64,000 bases of DNA from Astrobacterium formosum (GCA_030848545.1 JAVDCA010000001.1:124001-188000); one strand, 5' to 3'; shown: positions 1-8,818, numbered from the stretch's first letter. The notes: a model not told the origin generated them from the letters alone. Numbers and translations are program-made.

Positions 1-1
1 A

Positions 2-1636
2 ATGACGCGACGTGCGAGCGACATCCTCCTGGAGATTCTGCGTGACGAGGGCGTCACGCACGTGTTCGGCAATCCGGGCTCGACCGAGATGCCGCTGATG
101 GACGCCCTCGTGGACGCCAACGACATCACTTACGTGCTCGGCCTGCAGGAGGCGACGGCGGTCGGCATGGCCGACGGCTGGGCCCTCAAGTCGGGCCGGA
201 CCGGTTTCGTCAACCTGCACGCCATGGGCGGTCTGGGCAACGCCATGGGGGTGCTCACCGCCTCCAAGGCCTCGAAGACGCCCCTCGTGGTCACCGCCGG
301 CCAGCAGGATACCCGCCACCTGATGAGTGAACCATGGCTGTCCGGAAATCTTGTCGAGCTGGCCGCCCCGGTAACCAAATGGGCGACCGAGGTCAGGCGC
401 GGCGAAGACATCGGCACGGCGCTGCGGCGCGCCTTCGCGATTGCGGCGACGCCGCCGGCCGGCCCGGTGTTCCTGTCGCTGCCCATGGATGTGCTCGACC
501 AGGAAGTCGCCGGCAAGACGCCGCCGCGCTCGGCGACGCCGCGCCTCGGTCCGGCGCCCGATGCGGAGGCCTTCGCCCGTACGCTCGCCCAGTTCGATGC
601 CGACAAGGTGTTCGTGCTCCTGGGCGACGACCTGCCGGCGAGCGCGGCGCCGGGGCTGGTTGCGTTCGCGCAGGCGGGTGGCTTCGCGATCTGGGGTACG
701 CAGATCACCTCGCGCTCGGCGTTTCCGTCCTCGCACCCTCTGTGGGCCGGCGTGCTCAAGCCCGATTTCGCGTTGATGCGCGATCGCCTCGCGGAGGCCG
801 AGGTGCTGGTGCTCGTCGGCGGGCGGGCCTTCGTGGCCTATCCGTATCGCGACGTGAAGCCGGTGCCGGAGGGCCAGAAGGTCTTTCACGTCGCCGACAA
901 TGCCGAGGCGTTCGGCCGCGAGCATCCCGCCGATCTGGCGCTCCTGGGCGATATCGGCGCGACGCTTTCGAGTGCCGCCGCGACCCTCGCCCGTCTCACC
1001 GACCGCCACGAAGTCGCGACCCGCATCGCGGCGCGGGCCAAGCGCAAGAGCGCCCATGTGGAGGAAGTGCGCGCCGCCATTCTGGCCGACACCGGCCGGC
1101 CGATGACGCCCGACGCCGCCGTGCTCGCCGTCATCGACGCCCTGCCGGAGGACTGCGTCATCGCCAACGACTCGGCGGCGACGTTCGGGCCCGTGCAGGA
1201 ACTGATCCGGACCTGGCCGGGCAACTACTTTTTCTCCCGCGGCGGCGTGCTCGGTTGCGCCATGCCGGCGGCGGTGGGCGCCGCCCTGTCCACCGGCGGC
1301 TGGGTCGCCGCGCTCGTGGGCGACGGCGGCGCCATGTATTCGCCGCAGGCCCTGTGGAGTGCCGCGAACACGCGCGCGCACGTCCTCTTCTACGTGTTCA
1401 ACAATCGCCGCTACGGCGTCCTGCAGAACATCGCCCGCCAGCTCGGCTGCACCAATGCGGTCCAGGGCCGCTTTGTCGGCATGGATGTGACGGACCCGGC
1501 GGTCGACTTCATGGCGCTTGCCAAGTCCATGGGGGTGCCGGCGGTCCGCGCCGACGACCGCGACGCGATCACCGCGGCGACCCAAGAGGCGCTGACACGG
1601 CCGGGACCGAGCCTGATCGAGATCGCGATCAAGTGA
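2..1636 (+). CDS. mdlC: Benzoylformate decarboxylase-like ThDP enzyme
   Basis: A 544-residue thiamine-diphosphate-dependent decarboxylase of the acetolactate synthase/pyruvate decarboxylase superfamily. The N-terminal Pyr domain shows NPGSTE (Ser27), the cofactor-activating Glu50 and NLHAMGG with His73, matching the catalytic Ser/His layout of benzoylformate decarboxylase. The C-terminal PP domain has the GDGG-(about 25)-NN ThDP/Mg site around residues 440-470. The length is normal for the family. The expected role is non-oxidative decarboxylation of an aromatic 2-oxoacid in the cytoplasm. The start codon is the second base of the window, so upstream context and a longer start cannot be excluded. 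Oxalyl-CoA or phenylpyruvate decarboxylase-type substrates remain possible. Confidence 0.82.
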   Translation: MTRRASDILLEILRDEGVTHVFGNPGSTEMPLMDALVDANDITYVLGLQEATAVGMADGWALKSGRTGFVNLHAMGGLGNAMGVLTASKASKTPLVVTAGQQDTRHLMSEPWLSGNLVELAAPVTKWATEVRRGEDIGTALRRAFAIAATPPAGPVFLSLPMDVLDQEVAGKTPPRSATPRLGPAPDAEAFARTLAQFDADKVFVLLGDDLPASAAPGLVAFAQAGGFAIWGTQITSRSAFPSSHPLWAGVLKPDFALMRDRLAEAEVLVLVGGRAFVAYPYRDVKPVPEGQKVFHVADNAEAFGREHPADLALLGDIGATLSSAAATLARLTDRHEVATRIAARAKRKSAHVEEVRAAILADTGRPMTPDAAVLAVIDALPEDCVIANDSAATFGPVQELIRTWPGNYFFSRGGVLGCAMPAAVGAALSTGGWVAALVGDGGAMYSPQALWSAANTRAHVLFYVFNNRRYGVLQNIARQLGCTNAVQGRFVGMDVTDPAVDFMALAKSMGVPAVRADDRDAITAATQEALTRPGPSLIEIAIK

Positions 1637-1646
1637 CGTGGGGCGG

Positions 1647-2150
1647 TCAACGGCCTGCCGTAGCGCTCGTCGGTTCGGCATCCACCCACGACCGGAACGG
1701 CAACTGAGCCAGGGCGCTGTTGTAATATCTCGCCTGACCGGTGATCTCATGGCCGATCCAGGCCTCGATCGCGACTGTTTGGTCGGTGTGGGTCAATTCG
1801 ACCTCGGCGATGATCAGTCCCGCATTGTCGCCCAGGAAGGTATCCACTTCCCACGTCAAATCGCCGATCGGCACGATGTGCCGGATCTTCTCGATCACCG
1901 CGCCGCTGCGCAGAAGCATCAGACGCTCGGCGTCCAGGAGGGGTAGAGGATATTCGAGCTCCAGCCGGCGCAGTTCGGCAGGCCGGGACTTGATGGAGAG
2001 CGTCGCGACCCGGTCATCGACGATGCGGACCCGGATGGAAGCCTTGCCGTCGCGGGCCAGATAGGCCTGCCGGACCCGTTTGCGAGCTGTCACCAGCTCG
2101 CGCCAAGCATCACTGCGGACGAGGAATTTGCGTTCGATTTCCACGCTCAC
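1647..2150 (-). CDS. CYTH domain protein (triphosphate tunnel fold)
   Basis: A 167-residue protein starting with the EIERKF signature (ExExK) of the CYTH family, which includes class IV adenylate cyclases, thiamine triphosphatases and inorganic triphosphatases. Alternating charged beta strands (RVRIVDD, SIKSR, ELEYPL, EVELTH) fit the tunnel fold that binds triphosphate and divalent metal. The start is GTG at 2150 with GGAGG seven bases upstream. It converges tail to tail with the decarboxylase gene, with only about ten bases between stops. Most short bacterial CYTH proteins of this size act on inorganic tripolyphosphate, but the substrate is an inference. Confidence 0.85.
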   Translation of the reverse strand: MSVEIERKFLVRSDAWRELVTARKRVRQAYLARDGKASIRVRIVDDRVATLSIKSRPAELRRLELEYPLPLLDAERLMLLRSGAVIEKIRHIVPIGDLTWEVDTFLGDNAGLIIAEVELTHTDQTVAIEAWIGHEITGQARYYNSALAQLPFRSWVDAEPTSATAGR

Positions 2151-2380
2151 CGCATGGCCTCCGCCTGAATGTCACGGGAAAACGACGGCGCAGAGTACTC
2201 CGTAGCGGCTCGTGACACTCGCCAGCGCTTAGGCCATCGCCGCCGCCGCCGCAAGGCGAGCCTGATGGGTTGCGACCTGATCTACAACTACCTTTGAGAG
2301 CGTCACCGGATTGTGCTATTCATGCGCGCAAGAATGAGCGTCTGACAGCCTTGGCGCGAGCCGGCGAGGGGGGATGCCAC

Positions 2381-3220
2381 ATGGCCGAGGACACCGAGGG
2401 GAAGTCCGCTCCGCAGCTTCTGCCGCCCAACGCCGCTCCGCCCGACGCCGCGTCGCCTGACGTCGCGCCGCCCGCGCATCGGTCCGAATGGCGGCGGCCG
2501 GCTGACCCGTTCGAAGCGGTGGCCCGCTTCGCATCGAGCGGCTTGTTCTTCATGATCGTCGGCGGCGTCTTCCTCACCATTGCGTTTCACACCATGGGCC
2601 GCACCCACGCCGCCATGTCGTTCGTCCTGGTGGTGGTCGGGGTCGCCATCCTGCTCTACGGCACCGGTACCCAGAGCATGGGCGAATTCGATTCCGGTGA
2701 GAACGCCGAGAAGGTCGCCCGCTACAAGGTGGCGCTTGCCGGTGGTGCCGGCGCGCTCGCCTTCGCGGTCGCCGCCGGCATCATCAGCTTCTCCGTCCAG
2801 ATGAAGCAGGCGTTCCAGATCGAGCAGAAATACGTGCGGCTGCACATCAAGGGCAAAGGCTACCAGCCCGACGACATCGGCCTCTACGTTCCCGACATCA
2901 GGATCAACGGCAATCCGGTGCCGGCCGTGCGGCGCGGCGACTATATAGAGGTCTACGCGCCGTATCTGCTCAACGCCGATGCGGTCAAGTTCGAGATCCG
3001 CGCACGTCTGCACCTGGTCGAGAAAGCCGGCGCCCTGCGGCCGACGGCCGAACGGGTGTTTACCATCGTGCTCGACACCAAAGGCAATGTCGAAGAAGGC
3101 GCCGTCAAGGGCAAGTACGCCATCGACGCCGGTTACGACTTTCCGCGCTACGCCCTGACCGAACTGATCGATCTGTCGGACGACGAAAACGTGCGCGTCG
3201 CCGGCTTCGCGCCGCAATGA
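2381..3220 (+). CDS. Membrane protein with periplasmic-type domain, unknown
   Basis: A 279-residue protein using the ATG at 2381, which follows GGCGAGGGGGG, rather than an upstream in-frame start at 2270. A proline/alanine-rich N-terminus of about 50 residues is followed by three hydrophobic segments (about residues 53-72, 78-97 and 113-133). A soluble C-terminal domain of about 140 residues then contains several short beta-type stretches. No known family was recognised. The next gene follows within about 20 bases and encodes an exported protein, so the two probably form a unit. Function unknown. Confidence 0.75.
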   Translation: MAEDTEGKSAPQLLPPNAAPPDAASPDVAPPAHRSEWRRPADPFEAVARFASSGLFFMIVGGVFLTIAFHTMGRTHAAMSFVLVVVGVAILLYGTGTQSMGEFDSGENAEKVARYKVALAGGAGALAFAVAAGIISFSVQMKQAFQIEQKYVRLHIKGKGYQPDDIGLYVPDIRINGNPVPAVRRGDYIEVYAPYLLNADAVKFEIRARLHLVEKAGALRPTAERVFTIVLDTKGNVEEGAVKGKYAIDAGYDFPRYALTELIDLSDDENVRVAGFAPQ

Positions 3221-3240
3221 GGACTCGGGAGCCCGATCCG

Positions 3241-4056
3241 ATGGCCATGATGAGCACCTTGCGAACGGCATTCCGGGCGACGTGGCGGCTCGCCCTCGGG
3301 GCGGTCGTGGCGATCACGCTCGCCATCCCGTCGCCGGCGATGGCACAATCCAAGATGGGCTCGTTCGGGAAATCCGACTGCGCCCTCTACCAGAAGGCGA
3401 TGGCGGCGCCCGACGGCGTTTCGCGCGAGCTCCTCAAGGATTGGCCACGGGCGCTGAGCTGCCTGATCGACATGCTGGGCGAACTCGACGCCGCCATCAC
3501 CAGCGTCGACGCCGTTTCAGGCCGAGGCGATCTCCTCGCCATCGTCAAGGCCATCCGTGTCGTCCTCGACGAGAACGATGTCGCCGCCATCCGCCGCTTC
3601 CGCGAGACGGACACCATCGCCGTTGCCTCGGTGCTCACTTTCGCGGCGCGGGTGCCCGACGGCGCCGGCTCGGTCAATCGCGACATCCGCCTCAATGCCA
3701 CGTTGATCCTCGGCAATGTGATCGACAATTCGTCCGTATGCGTGCCCATCGACCATCTCTACGATCCGAAGATCAACCCCAATGGCCGCGCCAACCTGCT
3801 CGCCGTCGTGTCGGTGGTGGCGCCGTGGGCCTACAAACCCAATGCCGACAACATTTCCCGCATGCTCGAATTCACCAAGCTGAAACTCGATCCGAGCTTT
3901 GCCGACACCCGCCGGATCGTCACCGACCTGGACACCAAGAATTCCGCCCGCCAGTTGAAGGCCGCGTCGGAGCCGTCGTCCGCCGACGCCGAGGCGGTGC
4001 TGGCGCCGTGCAGGGCCTACAAAGCCAAATGGGCCGACGGTCAGCTCAAATATTGA
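3241..4056 (+). CDS. Exported protein, unknown
   Basis: A 271-residue protein with a clear Sec signal peptide (basic start, hydrophobic core, cleavage at AMA/Q around residue 35). The ATG at 3241 has GGGAG about ten bases upstream. An in-frame ATG at 3217 that overlaps the preceding stop as ATGA is the alternative. The mature part is mostly helical by eye, with cysteines near its N-terminus (SDCALYQK, LSCLID), mid-protein (SVCVPID) and near the end (APCRAYK), so disulfides are likely. No family recognised. It is probably co-transcribed with the membrane protein upstream. Confidence 0.75.
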   Translation: MAMMSTLRTAFRATWRLALGAVVAITLAIPSPAMAQSKMGSFGKSDCALYQKAMAAPDGVSRELLKDWPRALSCLIDMLGELDAAITSVDAVSGRGDLLAIVKAIRVVLDENDVAAIRRFRETDTIAVASVLTFAARVPDGAGSVNRDIRLNATLILGNVIDNSSVCVPIDHLYDPKINPNGRANLLAVVSVVAPWAYKPNADNISRMLEFTKLKLDPSFADTRRIVTDLDTKNSARQLKAASEPSSADAEAVLAPCRAYKAKWADGQLKY

Positions 4057-4092
4057 CTTGTGGACGATCGCGACGCGGCATGCGTTGCCCAG

Positions 4093-5298
4093 TCATTCGG
4101 CGGCGCGCCGGAGCGCTTCCATGTCCCGGCGCGGCAGCGCCAGCAGCGGCCCGTAGGCGAGGCCGAAGCCGAGGAACGCCCCGGCCCAGGCGGCGGCCGA
4201 GAGCGACAGCAGCGGGATGGCGATGTCGGGCAATAGCGCGGCGGCGATGCGCAACAGCGCGGCGGCGACGACCGCGGCGTAGATCGCCTGCGTGGCGCTG
4301 GATGCGACGAGCGCGTGGCCCGTATGCCCGAGGCTCGCCCGCGTCATCACGGCGAGCGTCATGGTGCCGACGGCGCCGCCCCCGAGGGCGTGGATGCCGG
4401 CCGCTTCCGGCACGTGGCCGAAGGTGGCGCAGCCGAGCAGGACGAGGCCGAGCGGCACGAACGCGTAGGCGACGTGCAGGACGAGGACCAACCGGTCGCG
4501 CAGCGTGCGGTCGCCGGCCCAGCGGGCGAGGCGCACCAGGTTGAGGAGGCCGGCGATGACGAGGCCGATCGCCGTCGCGGTCGCGTCGGGCAGGGCGACC
4601 CACATGGCCAGCGCCGCGGCACTGACCGCGACGACGCCCATGTCGAACCGGCCGAACGGCGCCGGCAGTCGGCCGGGATTTTCGCGCGCCAGCCAGTTGC
4701 GGGTGAAGCTCGGCACGACGCGGCCACCGACCAGCATGATCAGCACGACGGTGACGGCGAGGCCGGCGCGGGTCGAATACTCCGCCGTGCCGGCGAAATG
4801 TGCCTCCAGGTGAAACGCGATGTTGCCGGCGGCAAGGAGCGACACCAGCATCACCACTTTCAGGTTCCGCCAATTCCGTCCGGCGGCGATTTCGCGGGCA
4901 GCGGCGGCGGCGACGAGGACGAGGAAGCTCGCGTCGATGGCGGCGGCCGCCGCCCAGCCGGTCAGAGCCGACAGGTTGACGGCGGCGCGGCCGGCGAGCC
5001 AGGCGAGGACCAGGACGGCGAGCGGGCGGCCCTGCAGGGGCAGGCGGCCGGTCCAGTTGGGGATCGCGGTCAAAAGGAACCCGGCCACGATGGCGGGCAC
5101 GTAGCCGTACAGCATTTCGTGCACGTGCCAGTCGCGCGGCGCAAACGCCGTCATGAGTTCCAGGGCGCCGGTGAAAACCGGCATCCAGGCCGCGACGGCA
5201 AGGCCCGCATAGATGGCGCCGAACAGAAAGAACGGCCGAAAGCCGTAGGACAGGAGGGCCGGGCCGTCGTCGGGCCTGAGCCGGGGGATGGGGGCCAT
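4093..5298 (-). CDS. nnrS: NnrS family haem/copper membrane protein
   Basis: A 401-residue polytopic membrane protein with about twelve hydrophobic segments and the NnrS hallmarks FRPFFL near the N-terminus, a WHVHEM motif and GGRVVPSFTRN mid-protein. NnrS proteins are haem- and copper-containing membrane proteins induced with denitrification genes. They are thought to ease nitric-oxide stress, perhaps by protecting the cellular iron pool. The start ATG at 5298 is preceded by GGAGAGACCC; an in-frame extension upstream to 5379 lacks support. It is transcribed divergently from a Crp/Fnr regulator, and a TTG-N8-CAA box lies 68 bases upstream. Confidence 0.93.
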   Translation of the reverse strand: MAPIPRLRPDDGPALLSYGFRPFFLFGAIYAGLAVAAWMPVFTGALELMTAFAPRDWHVHEMLYGYVPAIVAGFLLTAIPNWTGRLPLQGRPLAVLVLAWLAGRAAVNLSALTGWAAAAAIDASFLVLVAAAAAREIAAGRNWRNLKVVMLVSLLAAGNIAFHLEAHFAGTAEYSTRAGLAVTVVLIMLVGGRVVPSFTRNWLARENPGRLPAPFGRFDMGVVAVSAAALAMWVALPDATATAIGLVIAGLLNLVRLARWAGDRTLRDRLVLVLHVAYAFVPLGLVLLGCATFGHVPEAAGIHALGGGAVGTMTLAVMTRASLGHTGHALVASSATQAIYAAVVAAALLRIAAALLPDIAIPLLSLSAAAWAGAFLGFGLAYGPLLALPRRDMEALRRAAE

Positions 5299-5365
5299 GG
5301 GTCTCTCCGCCGTGTAAGTGCGCGATATCGCGCCCTCTCCATAGAACGGCAGGCGCCGGCCTTGG

Positions 5366-5379
5366 TTGTCGCGGCACAA
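5366..5379 (-). promoter_or_regulatory. Fnr/NnrR-type operator upstream of nnrS
   Basis: TTGTCGCGGCACAA fits the TTG-N8-CAA core of Fnr/Dnr/NnrR-type sites. Taken as centred at -41.5 for nnrS (transcription start about 5331), a -10-like TATGGA falls exactly at 5343-5338 on the minus strand. That is a class II activator layout. It could also serve the divergent regulator gene. Two similar boxes flank nirK. Confidence 0.7.
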
Positions 5380-5460
5380 ACTCGGCGACGATTGACGATG
5401 ATTGTCGGACCGGGCGCCGCAGACTAGATTTCGTCACGGGCCTGTCCGACGGGAGAATGC

Positions 5461-6162
5461 ATGGCTGTCGACCGTTCCCTGGTGGCACATCTGCCGCTGT
5501 TCGCCGGCCTCGGCCCGGCGGATCTGGACGTCATCCTGGAGAGCGCCCGGCCGGTGCGTCACCCCAAGAACTCGGCCGTGTTCGAGCAGGGCGAGGAGGC
5601 GCACTCCTTTTTCATCCTCCTCAATGGCCATGTCCGGGCCGCGAAGATGACGCCGGCCGGCCAGCAGATCGTGGTGCGTTATGTCACCCCCGGCGAGATG
5701 TTCGGCGTCGCGGTCGCGATCGGGCTGAAGACCTATCCGGCGACCGCGACTGCGGTCGACGATTCTCTCGTGCTCGCCTGGCCGTCGAGCGCCTGGGCGG
5801 GCCTCGTCGCCAAGCATCCGGCGCTCGCCGCCAATACCATGATGACCATCGGGGAACGTCTGCAGGACAGCCACACCCGCGTCATCGAGATGTCGACCCA
5901 GCAGGTCGAGGGTCGCATCGCCCGCGCCCTATTGCGGTTGGCGCAGCAGGCCGGCCGCAAGGTCGACACCGGCATCGCCATCGACTTTCCCATCAGCCGC
6001 CAGGACATCGCCGAGATGACCGGCTCGACCCTGCACACGGTGAGCCGCATCCTGTCCGGCTGGGAGGGCCAGGGCCTGGTCGAAAGCGGCCGCCAGCGCG
6101 TCGTCATCACCGATCCACACCGCCTGTTCGCGCTCTCGGAGGAGGGCGGCGACAAGGGGTGA
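5461..6162 (+). CDS. Crp/Fnr-family regulator (NnrR/Dnr-like)
   Basis: A 233-residue regulator with an N-terminal cyclic-nucleotide-binding-type beta roll (about residues 12-125), a dimerisation helix and a C-terminal Crp-type winged helix (about 150-225). It contains no cysteine, so it cannot carry an Fnr-type iron-sulfur cluster, and haem-based NO sensing as in Dnr/NnrR is the likely mode. The recognition helix reads L-H-T-V-S-R (191-196): the Ser and Arg of the Fnr pattern E..SR are present, but His192 sits where Fnr has Glu. It lies between nnrS and nirK, and three matching boxes nearby are its probable targets. It is therefore inferred to be the nitrite/NO-responsive activator of this island. 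Confidence 0.88.
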   Translation: MAVDRSLVAHLPLFAGLGPADLDVILESARPVRHPKNSAVFEQGEEAHSFFILLNGHVRAAKMTPAGQQIVVRYVTPGEMFGVAVAIGLKTYPATATAVDDSLVLAWPSSAWAGLVAKHPALAANTMMTIGERLQDSHTRVIEMSTQQVEGRIARALLRLAQQAGRKVDTGIAIDFPISRQDIAEMTGSTLHTVSRILSGWEGQGLVESGRQRVVITDPHRLFALSEEGGDKG

Positions 6163-6200
6163 GGCGAAGTCGTCATTCCGGGCTCGCCGTCAACGGGCGT

Positions 6201-6434
6201 CTAGGACGCGCGCGAATGCGCTGATGGCGGCGCCCCGGAGTGACGTGTTGCGTCTCGCAATGCACGTAGCAGCGCCTCCCGATCGACGCCATGCTCGCGG
6301 GCGGCATCGTCGACCGTGTGGAAGCAGGCGACCGGGCAGCCGACGCAGCGCATGCGCAGATCGAGAAAGACCCGGATGGTCGCCGGCCAGCGCTGCATCA
6401 CGTCGTCGACGAGCATGTCGGTGGTGATCGGCAT
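6201..6434 (-). CDS. DUF1858 / HCP-associated redox disulfide domain protein
   Basis: A 77-residue protein starting at ATG 6434, with GGGAG seven bases upstream. It has the compact DUF1858 fold and a cysteine cluster in RCVGCPVAC (three Cys within seven residues), characteristic of the small redox-disulfide domain often encoded beside hybrid cluster protein or denitrification genes. Its role is unknown and is probably thiol redox or metal handling during nitrogen-oxide metabolism. It is divergent from nirK and has its own TTG-N8-CAA box at 6487-6500, about 53 bases upstream, so it probably belongs to the same regulon. Confidence 0.85.
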   Translation of the reverse strand: MPITTDMLVDDVMQRWPATIRVFLDLRMRCVGCPVACFHTVDDAAREHGVDREALLRALRDATRHSGAPPSAHSRAS

Positions 6435-6486
6435 CAAAGTCTCCCTCGCAATCCCCACAGGCTGCCAGACCGGTTAGCGGCGCTCT

Positions 6487-6500
6487 TTGTCGGGGCGCAA
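6487..6500 (-). promoter_or_regulatory. Fnr/NnrR-type operator, DUF1858 side
   Basis: TTGTCGGGGCGCAA, another TTG-N8-CAA site sharing TTGTCG with the other two boxes. At -41.5 spacing it would start transcription near 6452. The matching -10 (CAGCCT) is weak, so the activator would be needed. Confidence 0.6.
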
Positions 6501-6555
6501 GGTTCGCGACGTTCAGTCCTGTCTCGGCGAATGATTGCCGTGACTGCGTGCGAGT

Positions 6556-6569
6556 TTGTCGGCGCACAA
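6556..6569 (+). promoter_or_regulatory. Fnr/NnrR-type operator and nirK promoter
   Basis: TTGTCGGCGCACAA, a TTG-N8-CAA site. With its centre (6562.5) at -41.5, the start would be about 6604, and CATAAC at 6592-6597 sits exactly where the -10 element should be. The nirK ATG follows about 30 bases after that start. This is the expected class II layout for an Fnr-family activator. Confidence 0.72.
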
Positions 6570-6633
6570 AGAGCGCCGGCGGGCGAAAGCGCATAACGGC
6601 GTCACGGAAATCAACGAACGACAGGGAACCGTC

Positions 6634-7755
6634 ATGATGACCAGACGAACCGCTCTCGCCGGCGCCGCCATCGCCGCCCTCATGCTGGCGACGCCGGCCT
6701 TCGCGCAAAAGCTCGACCTGCCGCGCCAGAAGATCAATCTGGTGGCGCCTCCCTTCGTGCATGCCCACGAGCAGGCCACCAAGGCCGGACCGAAGATCGT
6801 CGAGTTCCGCCTCGTCATCGAGGAGAAGGAGATGGTGATCGACGAGCAGGGCACCAAGTTCCAGGCAATGACCTTCAACGGCTCCATGCCGGGCCCCATG
6901 ATGGTGGTGCACGAGGGCGACTACGTGGAGTTCACGCTGGTCAATCCCGACACCAATACGATGGCCCACAATATCGACCTGCACGCCGCGACCGGCGCCG
7001 GCGGCGGCGGCGAACTCACCATGGTCAATCCCGGCGAGCAGGTGGTGCTGCGCTTCAAGGCGACGCGGACCGGTGCGTTCGTCTATCACTGTGCACCCGG
7101 CGGGCCGATGATCCCGTGGCACGTGGTCTCAGGCATGAGCGGCACCATCATGGTGCTGCCGCGCGAGGGCCTCAAGGACGGCAATGGCAAGCCGCTGCGT
7201 TACGATCGCATCTACTATGTGGGCGAGCACGACCTCTACGTGCCGCGCGACGACAAGGGGAACTTCAAGTCCTACCCCTCCGCCGGCGATGCCTACACGG
7301 ACACGGTCGAGGTGATGCGCAAGCTCACCCCCACCCACGTGGTTTTCAACGGCAGCGTCGGCGCCCTCACGGGCAAGAACGCCATGGAAGCCAAGGTCGG
7401 CGAGAACGTCCTGATCGTCCACTCGCAGGCCAACCGCGACAGCCGCCCGCACATCATCGGCGGCCATGGCGACTATGTGTGGGAGACCGGAAAGTTCTCC
7501 AACCGGCCCGAGACCGGCCTCGAGACCTGGTTCGTGCGCGGCGGTTCGGCGGCAGTCGCCATGTACAAGTTCCGTCAGCCCGGCGTCTTCGCCTATGTGA
7601 ACCACAATCTCATCGAGGCGGTCGAACTGGGCGCCGTCGCCCACTTCAAGGTCGAAGGCCAGTGGGACGATGACCTCATGACGCAGGTCAAGGCGCCGGA
7701 GCCGATCGCGCCGGGAAAGCAGAGTGCCGTCGCGACGCCGGCCCACGGGCACTGA
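6634..7755 (+). CDS. nirK: Copper nitrite reductase NirK
   Basis: A 373-residue periplasmic two-cupredoxin enzyme reducing nitrite to nitric oxide. The type 1 copper ligands are His112, Cys153, His163 and Met168. The type 2 ligands are His117, His152 and His324, and the active-site pair Asp115 and His273 is present, so the enzyme looks complete. The N-terminus (TRRTALAG plus a hydrophobic stretch ending AFA/Q) is a Tat-like signal peptide. The start is ATG 6634 or 6637, after an AGGGA ribosome site. nirV follows, with a hairpin between them. The gene is expected to be controlled by the Fnr-type box at 6556 and to receive electrons from a cytochrome c or cupredoxin. Confidence 0.97.
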   Translation: MMTRRTALAGAAIAALMLATPAFAQKLDLPRQKINLVAPPFVHAHEQATKAGPKIVEFRLVIEEKEMVIDEQGTKFQAMTFNGSMPGPMMVVHEGDYVEFTLVNPDTNTMAHNIDLHAATGAGGGGELTMVNPGEQVVLRFKATRTGAFVYHCAPGGPMIPWHVVSGMSGTIMVLPREGLKDGNGKPLRYDRIYYVGEHDLYVPRDDKGNFKSYPSAGDAYTDTVEVMRKLTPTHVVFNGSVGALTGKNAMEAKVGENVLIVHSQANRDSRPHIIGGHGDYVWETGKFSNRPETGLETWFVRGGSAAVAMYKFRQPGVFAYVNHNLIEAVELGAVAHFKVEGQWDDDLMTQVKAPEPIAPGKQSAVATPAHGH

Positions 7756-7763
7756 CTTTGGCG

Positions 7764-7784
7764 GCGGCCGCCACGGGCGGCCGC
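7764..7784 (+). terminator. Hairpin between nirK and nirV
   Basis: A perfect 9-bp stem (GCGGCCGCC / GGCGGCCGC) with an ACG loop lies nine bases after the nirK stop, followed by a pyrimidine-rich stretch. It could partly terminate or stabilise the nirK message, giving less nirV than nirK. Confidence 0.6.
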
Positions 7785-7808
7785 TCCCCTTTCTTCACGG
7801 AGGCGGAC

Positions 7809-8684
7809 ATGGCGATCACCTTGGTGACCAAATTGGCGGTTGCGTTGGCCTTTGCGAGCCCCCTGGCGGCAGCGCCGTTCGTGTCCGAAATATCCGCCGG
7901 CAGAGCCGAGGCGCCGGTTGCCGAACTGGTGGAACTCGCATCCGGAACGATGCCATACCGTGCCGCCGGTGAATTCACCCGCGCCGGCCGACCGGTCACG
8001 GCGCCGTTGGCGCGCGTCGGTGTCACGGTGCCGCTGGCGATCATGAAGCATCAGGTCGCCGCCGCCGACTATCGCCGCTGCGTCGACGCCGGCGCCTGCA
8101 AGCCGCTCGCCGCGGCGGCCGGCGCCGAGCCGGACCGTCCGGTGGTGGGCGTGAGCTGGCGCGATGCCGAGGCCTATGCGGCTTGGTTCTCGCGGGTGAC
8201 CGGCGAGCGCTGGCGCCTGCCCACCGATACCGAATGGGCGTTCGTGGCCGGCAGCCGTTTCAGCGACGACGGCGACGTGGTCGATGCCGACGATCCGTCT
8301 CGCCGTGCACTCGCCCGTTACACCCGCGAGGCGGCGCTGAAGGACGACGGAGAGGAGCGCGGCGTCATGCCGTTCGGCTCTTTCGGCACCAACGAGCATG
8401 GGATCTCCGATCTCGCCGGCAATGTCTGGGAGTGGACCGCGACCTGCTATGTGCGTACTGCCCTCGACGATGCCGGCGCGGCGATCGCCGCCACCACCAA
8501 TTGCGGCGTGCGCATCGCCGAAGGTCGCCATCGCGCCTATGTGACCGATTTCGTCCGCGACGCCCGCGCCGGCGGCTGCGCCGCCGGCGTGCCGCCCACC
8601 CATCTGGGCTTTCGCCTGGTGCGCGAGCAGGCGACGTGGGGTTCTTGGCTGATGGCGAGGATCACGGCTTGGCGAGCCGGTTGA
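7809..8684 (+). CDS. nirV: NirV-like formylglycine-generating-fold protein
   Basis: A 291-residue exported protein with a signal peptide ending near PLAAAP and a C-terminal FGE-sulfatase (SUMF1-like) domain. It shows the usual landmarks MKHQVAAADYRRC, VSWRDAEAYAAW, RLPTDTEWA, DLAGNVWEW and GFRLVRE. NirV commonly accompanies nirK in denitrifiers; it is dispensable in some strains and its biochemical role is unknown. GGAGG precedes the ATG at 7809. It sits 53 bases after nirK and is probably co-transcribed past the intervening hairpin. Confidence 0.9.
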   Translation: MAITLVTKLAVALAFASPLAAAPFVSEISAGRAEAPVAELVELASGTMPYRAAGEFTRAGRPVTAPLARVGVTVPLAIMKHQVAAADYRRCVDAGACKPLAAAAGAEPDRPVVGVSWRDAEAYAAWFSRVTGERWRLPTDTEWAFVAGSRFSDDGDVVDADDPSRRALARYTREAALKDDGEERGVMPFGSFGTNEHGISDLAGNVWEWTATCYVRTALDDAGAAIAATTNCGVRIAEGRHRAYVTDFVRDARAGGCAAGVPPTHLGFRLVREQATWGSWLMARITAWRAG

Positions 8685-8818
8685 TCGACCCGGGCTCTCA
8701 TGCTGCCTTCCGACTGATCAGTTCGGCTCGTGCCCTGGGCTGCGGCGCGTCATTCGCGAAAGAGCTCATGCCGCGCCGCGCCCGGGGCACGATGCCAGGC
8801 AGTCTCGCGGATCCCGTA

